DNA from: Candidatus Hecatellales archaeon
GTDB taxonomy: Archaea > Thermoproteota > Bathyarchaeia > Hecatellales > Hecatellaceae
Reading direction: 5' to 3'
Assembly (NCBI GenBank): GCA_003662515.1
Contig: QMYF01000029.1
Span: 1-6,665, forward strand
Length of the DNA stretch: 6,665 nt
The notes under the pieces are model-generated. The model made no database searches and was not told where the DNA came from. It saw only the letters and a list, made by a program, of their open reading frames with translations. Both the position numbers and the translations under genes were made by a program. Shown piece by piece: positions 5,231-6,665 of the stretch (within the stretch, counting starts at the first letter, position 1; each line of letters opens with the position of its first letter).

Positions 5231-6665
5231 TTAGAGGACCTGTTTCCCCGTCGACTCGGTTGGAATAAGCCCTTTAACTTTCCCGGTTAAAGCCTCCTTA
5301 AACTCCTTTGAGGAGAGGAGGCTTAGGAAGGCTTTGACAGCAGGCTTCTCCAGGCTTTCCAGGTTCACCGCGAAATCGTAGTGTTCCATGGCGAGGGGGA
5401 TGAAGTCTAACCCGTAGAGGCTGGCAGCCGTCTCTATACCTAACCCCACATCAGCCTTTCCTTGGGCTATGGCTGCAGCCACCGCTGAATGCGACCTAGC
5501 CTCCACCTCGTAGCCTTCAATCTTCACGGTTAACTCTTCAAGGGTTAACCCTTGACTTTCAGCCAGCCTTTTAAGGTGGAAATCCAGCAGAATCCTGGTT
5601 CCCGAACCTGGATTCCTATTGATCATTTTTATGTCTGGACGTAGGAGGTCTTCAAGGCCTTTGAAGCCTTTAGGGTTTCCAGAGGCAACCATGAAGCCCT
5701 GCCTGCGAAGGTATCCCGAGAAGAGGGCAACCCTGCCTTTCAACCCGAACTCTTCAATGAAAGGAAGATTATATTGTCCGGTTTTCTCGTCTAGGAGGTG
5801 GATTCCGGCGAGGTCGGCTTCCCCCCTCCGGAGGGCGGAAAGCCCGGCTGAAGAGCCTACCCAAACCGTTTTAACCGTGAATTCAGGATGTTTCTCCCTT
5901 AAAAGCTTGAGCAGAAGCTCCAAGCCCAAACAGTGGCTTCCAATAATGGTGAGGTCTGGAAGCATCAGCCTCCTCGAGAAAAGCCTAACCTTAACCTTTT
6001 CACCCTCCTCAAGGAAGGCTTTTTCTTCGCCTATTTCGATGAAGCCGTCTGCCGAGGCGAGGGCGGAAACCGCTCCAGGAGCCAGTTTAGCCGGGAAAAC
6101 CGTTAAACCCTCCCTGCCTGAAACCAGGTGAACAGGGAGAAACTCTAGCCTCCCCTGAACCGAGAAAATCTTCTCTCCCACCCTGGCTTCCACCAGCTCT
6201 TCCTCCTCAAAGGGCGGGAGCCCTGCCAGAAACCTTAAAACAGGCTTAACCAGCCTGAGGAAAACCATGAGGGCTGAGGAGGGGTAGCCTGGAAGAGCGA
6301 AAACGGGTTTACCTTCGATTAGGGCTGCAGCTGTAGGCTTCCCAGGCTTAACGGCAACCCCGTGGAAGAGGAGGCCTCCGGAAAGCTCCTCGAGCACCCG
6401 GTAGAGCAGGTCTCCCGCCCCTGCGGAGGTCCCCCCTGAAACCAGCACTACATCAGCCTCTTTAACCCCCTCCAAAATGGCTTCTTTAAGCTTGCCATAG
6501 TCGTCAGGGAGTATGCTTCTAGGTGAAGGCTGGCAGCCAGCCTCCTCTACAGCCGCTGAAAGGCTGAACCTGTTAACATCGTAGATTTTCCCGGGTTTCA
6601 ACGGGACACCGGGCTCTTCCAGCTCCTCACCTGTAGAGTAAATGACAACCTTAGGCTTAACGTAG
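5231..6665 (-). CDS. moeA: MoeA-type molybdopterin molybdenumtransferase fused to a PBP-like domain, N-terminus missing
   Basis: MoeA inserts molybdate or tungstate into adenylylated molybdopterin in the cytosol. The frame runs through the right edge. It opens with YVKPKVVIYSTGEELEEPG, the start of the MoeA molybdopterin-binding domain, so the TTG at 6601 is internal and about 170 N-terminal residues are probably missing. In the 477 visible residues I see STGEELEEPG (10-19), VLVSGGTSAGAGD (73-85), KPGKPTAAALIEGKPVFALPGYPSSA (106-131) and a beta-rich domain IV (about 157-228). From about 236 (LPDLTIIGSHCLGLELLL) follows a PBP-like domain of the kind fused to archaeal MoeA, with VGSSAGLSALRRGEADLAGIHLLD (269-292), RRQGFMVASGNPKG (320-333), NRNPGSGTRILLD (349-361), HSAVAAAIAQGKADVGLGIE (392-411) and LDFIPLAMEHYDF (419-431). 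This domain may sense molybdate or tungstate, which is an inference. The usual GDEL reads GEEL. Confidence 0.92.
   Translation of the reverse strand, partial: YVKPKVVIYSTGEELEEPGVPLKPGKIYDVNRFSLSAAVEEAGCQPSPRSILPDDYGKLKEAILEGVKEADVVLVSGGTSAGAGDLLYRVLEELSGGLLFHGVAVKPGKPTAAALIEGKPVFALPGYPSSALMVFLRLVKPVLRFLAGLPPFEEEELVEARVGEKIFSVQGRLEFLPVHLVSGREGLTVFPAKLAPGAVSALASADGFIEIGEEKAFLEEGEKVKVRLFSRRLMLPDLTIIGSHCLGLELLLKLLREKHPEFTVKTVWVGSSAGLSALRRGEADLAGIHLLDEKTGQYNLPFIEEFGLKGRVALFSGYLRRQGFMVASGNPKGFKGLEDLLRPDIKMINRNPGSGTRILLDFHLKRLAESQGLTLEELTVKIEGYEVEARSHSAVAAAIAQGKADVGLGIETAASLYGLDFIPLAMEHYDFAVNLESLEKPAVKAFLSLLSSKEFKEALTGKVKGLIPTESTGKQVL
5538..5555. repeat. 18-bp perfect palindrome inside moeA
   Basis: TCAAGGGTTAACCCTTGA equals its own reverse complement. 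It lies in the PBP-like domain and encodes part of SQGLTLEE. Another GGTTAAC lies just beside it at 5529-5535. It could bind a dimeric regulator, form a hairpin in the mRNA, or be chance; nothing else supports a function. Confidence 0.5.

Noticed and set aside
5619..6131. 170-codon plus-strand frame opposite moeA
   Set aside because: The product is rich in Ser, Arg and Pro, has no domain pattern, and is fully explained as antisense of the strongly conserved MoeA-PBP protein.
2165..6616. Recurring TTTCCCG/TTTTCCC strings as a possible dispersed repeat
   Set aside because: Most read as GGG AAA (Gly-Lys) codons on the minus strand or lie in different contexts; spacing is irregular, so codon preference explains them.
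1..6665. Strong pyrimidine bias of the plus strand as a sign of transfer
   Set aside because: Left genes encode hydrophobic membrane proteins (T/C-rich codons) and right genes lie on the minus strand with purine-rich coding; both give the same bias without transfer.

Overview
This window looks like a piece of an archaeal chromosome. The evidence is the gene content: membrane-arm subunits of an F420H2-dehydrogenase/complex I-type enzyme, the F420 gene cofE, lysine/arginine genes of the LysW-carrier type, and a MoeA with a C-terminal periplasmic-binding-like domain, a fusion best known from archaea. Short purine-rich Shine-Dalgarno sites (GGAGGT, GGTGA, GGTGGG), a TTG start and an archaeal-style TATA box agree with this. 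An uncultured TACK-type lineage such as Bathyarchaeia is my guess; the sequence alone does not prove it. The window is almost fully coding, and the only gap of any size is 79 bp.

Left half, plus strand: the last ~227 codons of an FpoL/NuoL-type antiporter-like subunit (cut by the left edge), a complete FpoM/NuoM-type subunit overlapping it by 14 bp, and cofE 19 bp further on behind a strong Shine-Dalgarno. These three look like one transcript. It joins a proton-pumping membrane module to the enzyme that adds glutamate to F420-0, the cofactor such a complex would oxidise. No fpoN/nuoN follows fpoM here.

Right half, minus strand, in transcription order: a MoeA-PBP fusion (5' end beyond the right edge, so its true start is not in the window), a 79-bp gap with a candidate promoter, lysZ (amino-group-carrier-linked glutamate/aminoadipate kinase), lysJ (matching aminotransferase, TTG start, 11-bp overlap with lysZ), and a 55-codon gene whose ATG overlaps the lysJ stop as ATGA. 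That small gene fills what would otherwise look like a 160-bp empty interval. Its stop codon interlocks with that of cofE, so the two transcription units converge with no spacer.

I do not see a clearly new multi-gene system. The points most worth checking are the small coupled gene after lysJ, the cofE linkage to the Fpo-like genes, a missing conserved membrane lysine in FpoM, and an 18-bp perfect palindrome inside moeA whose GGTTAACC core recurs in the lysZ promoter region.
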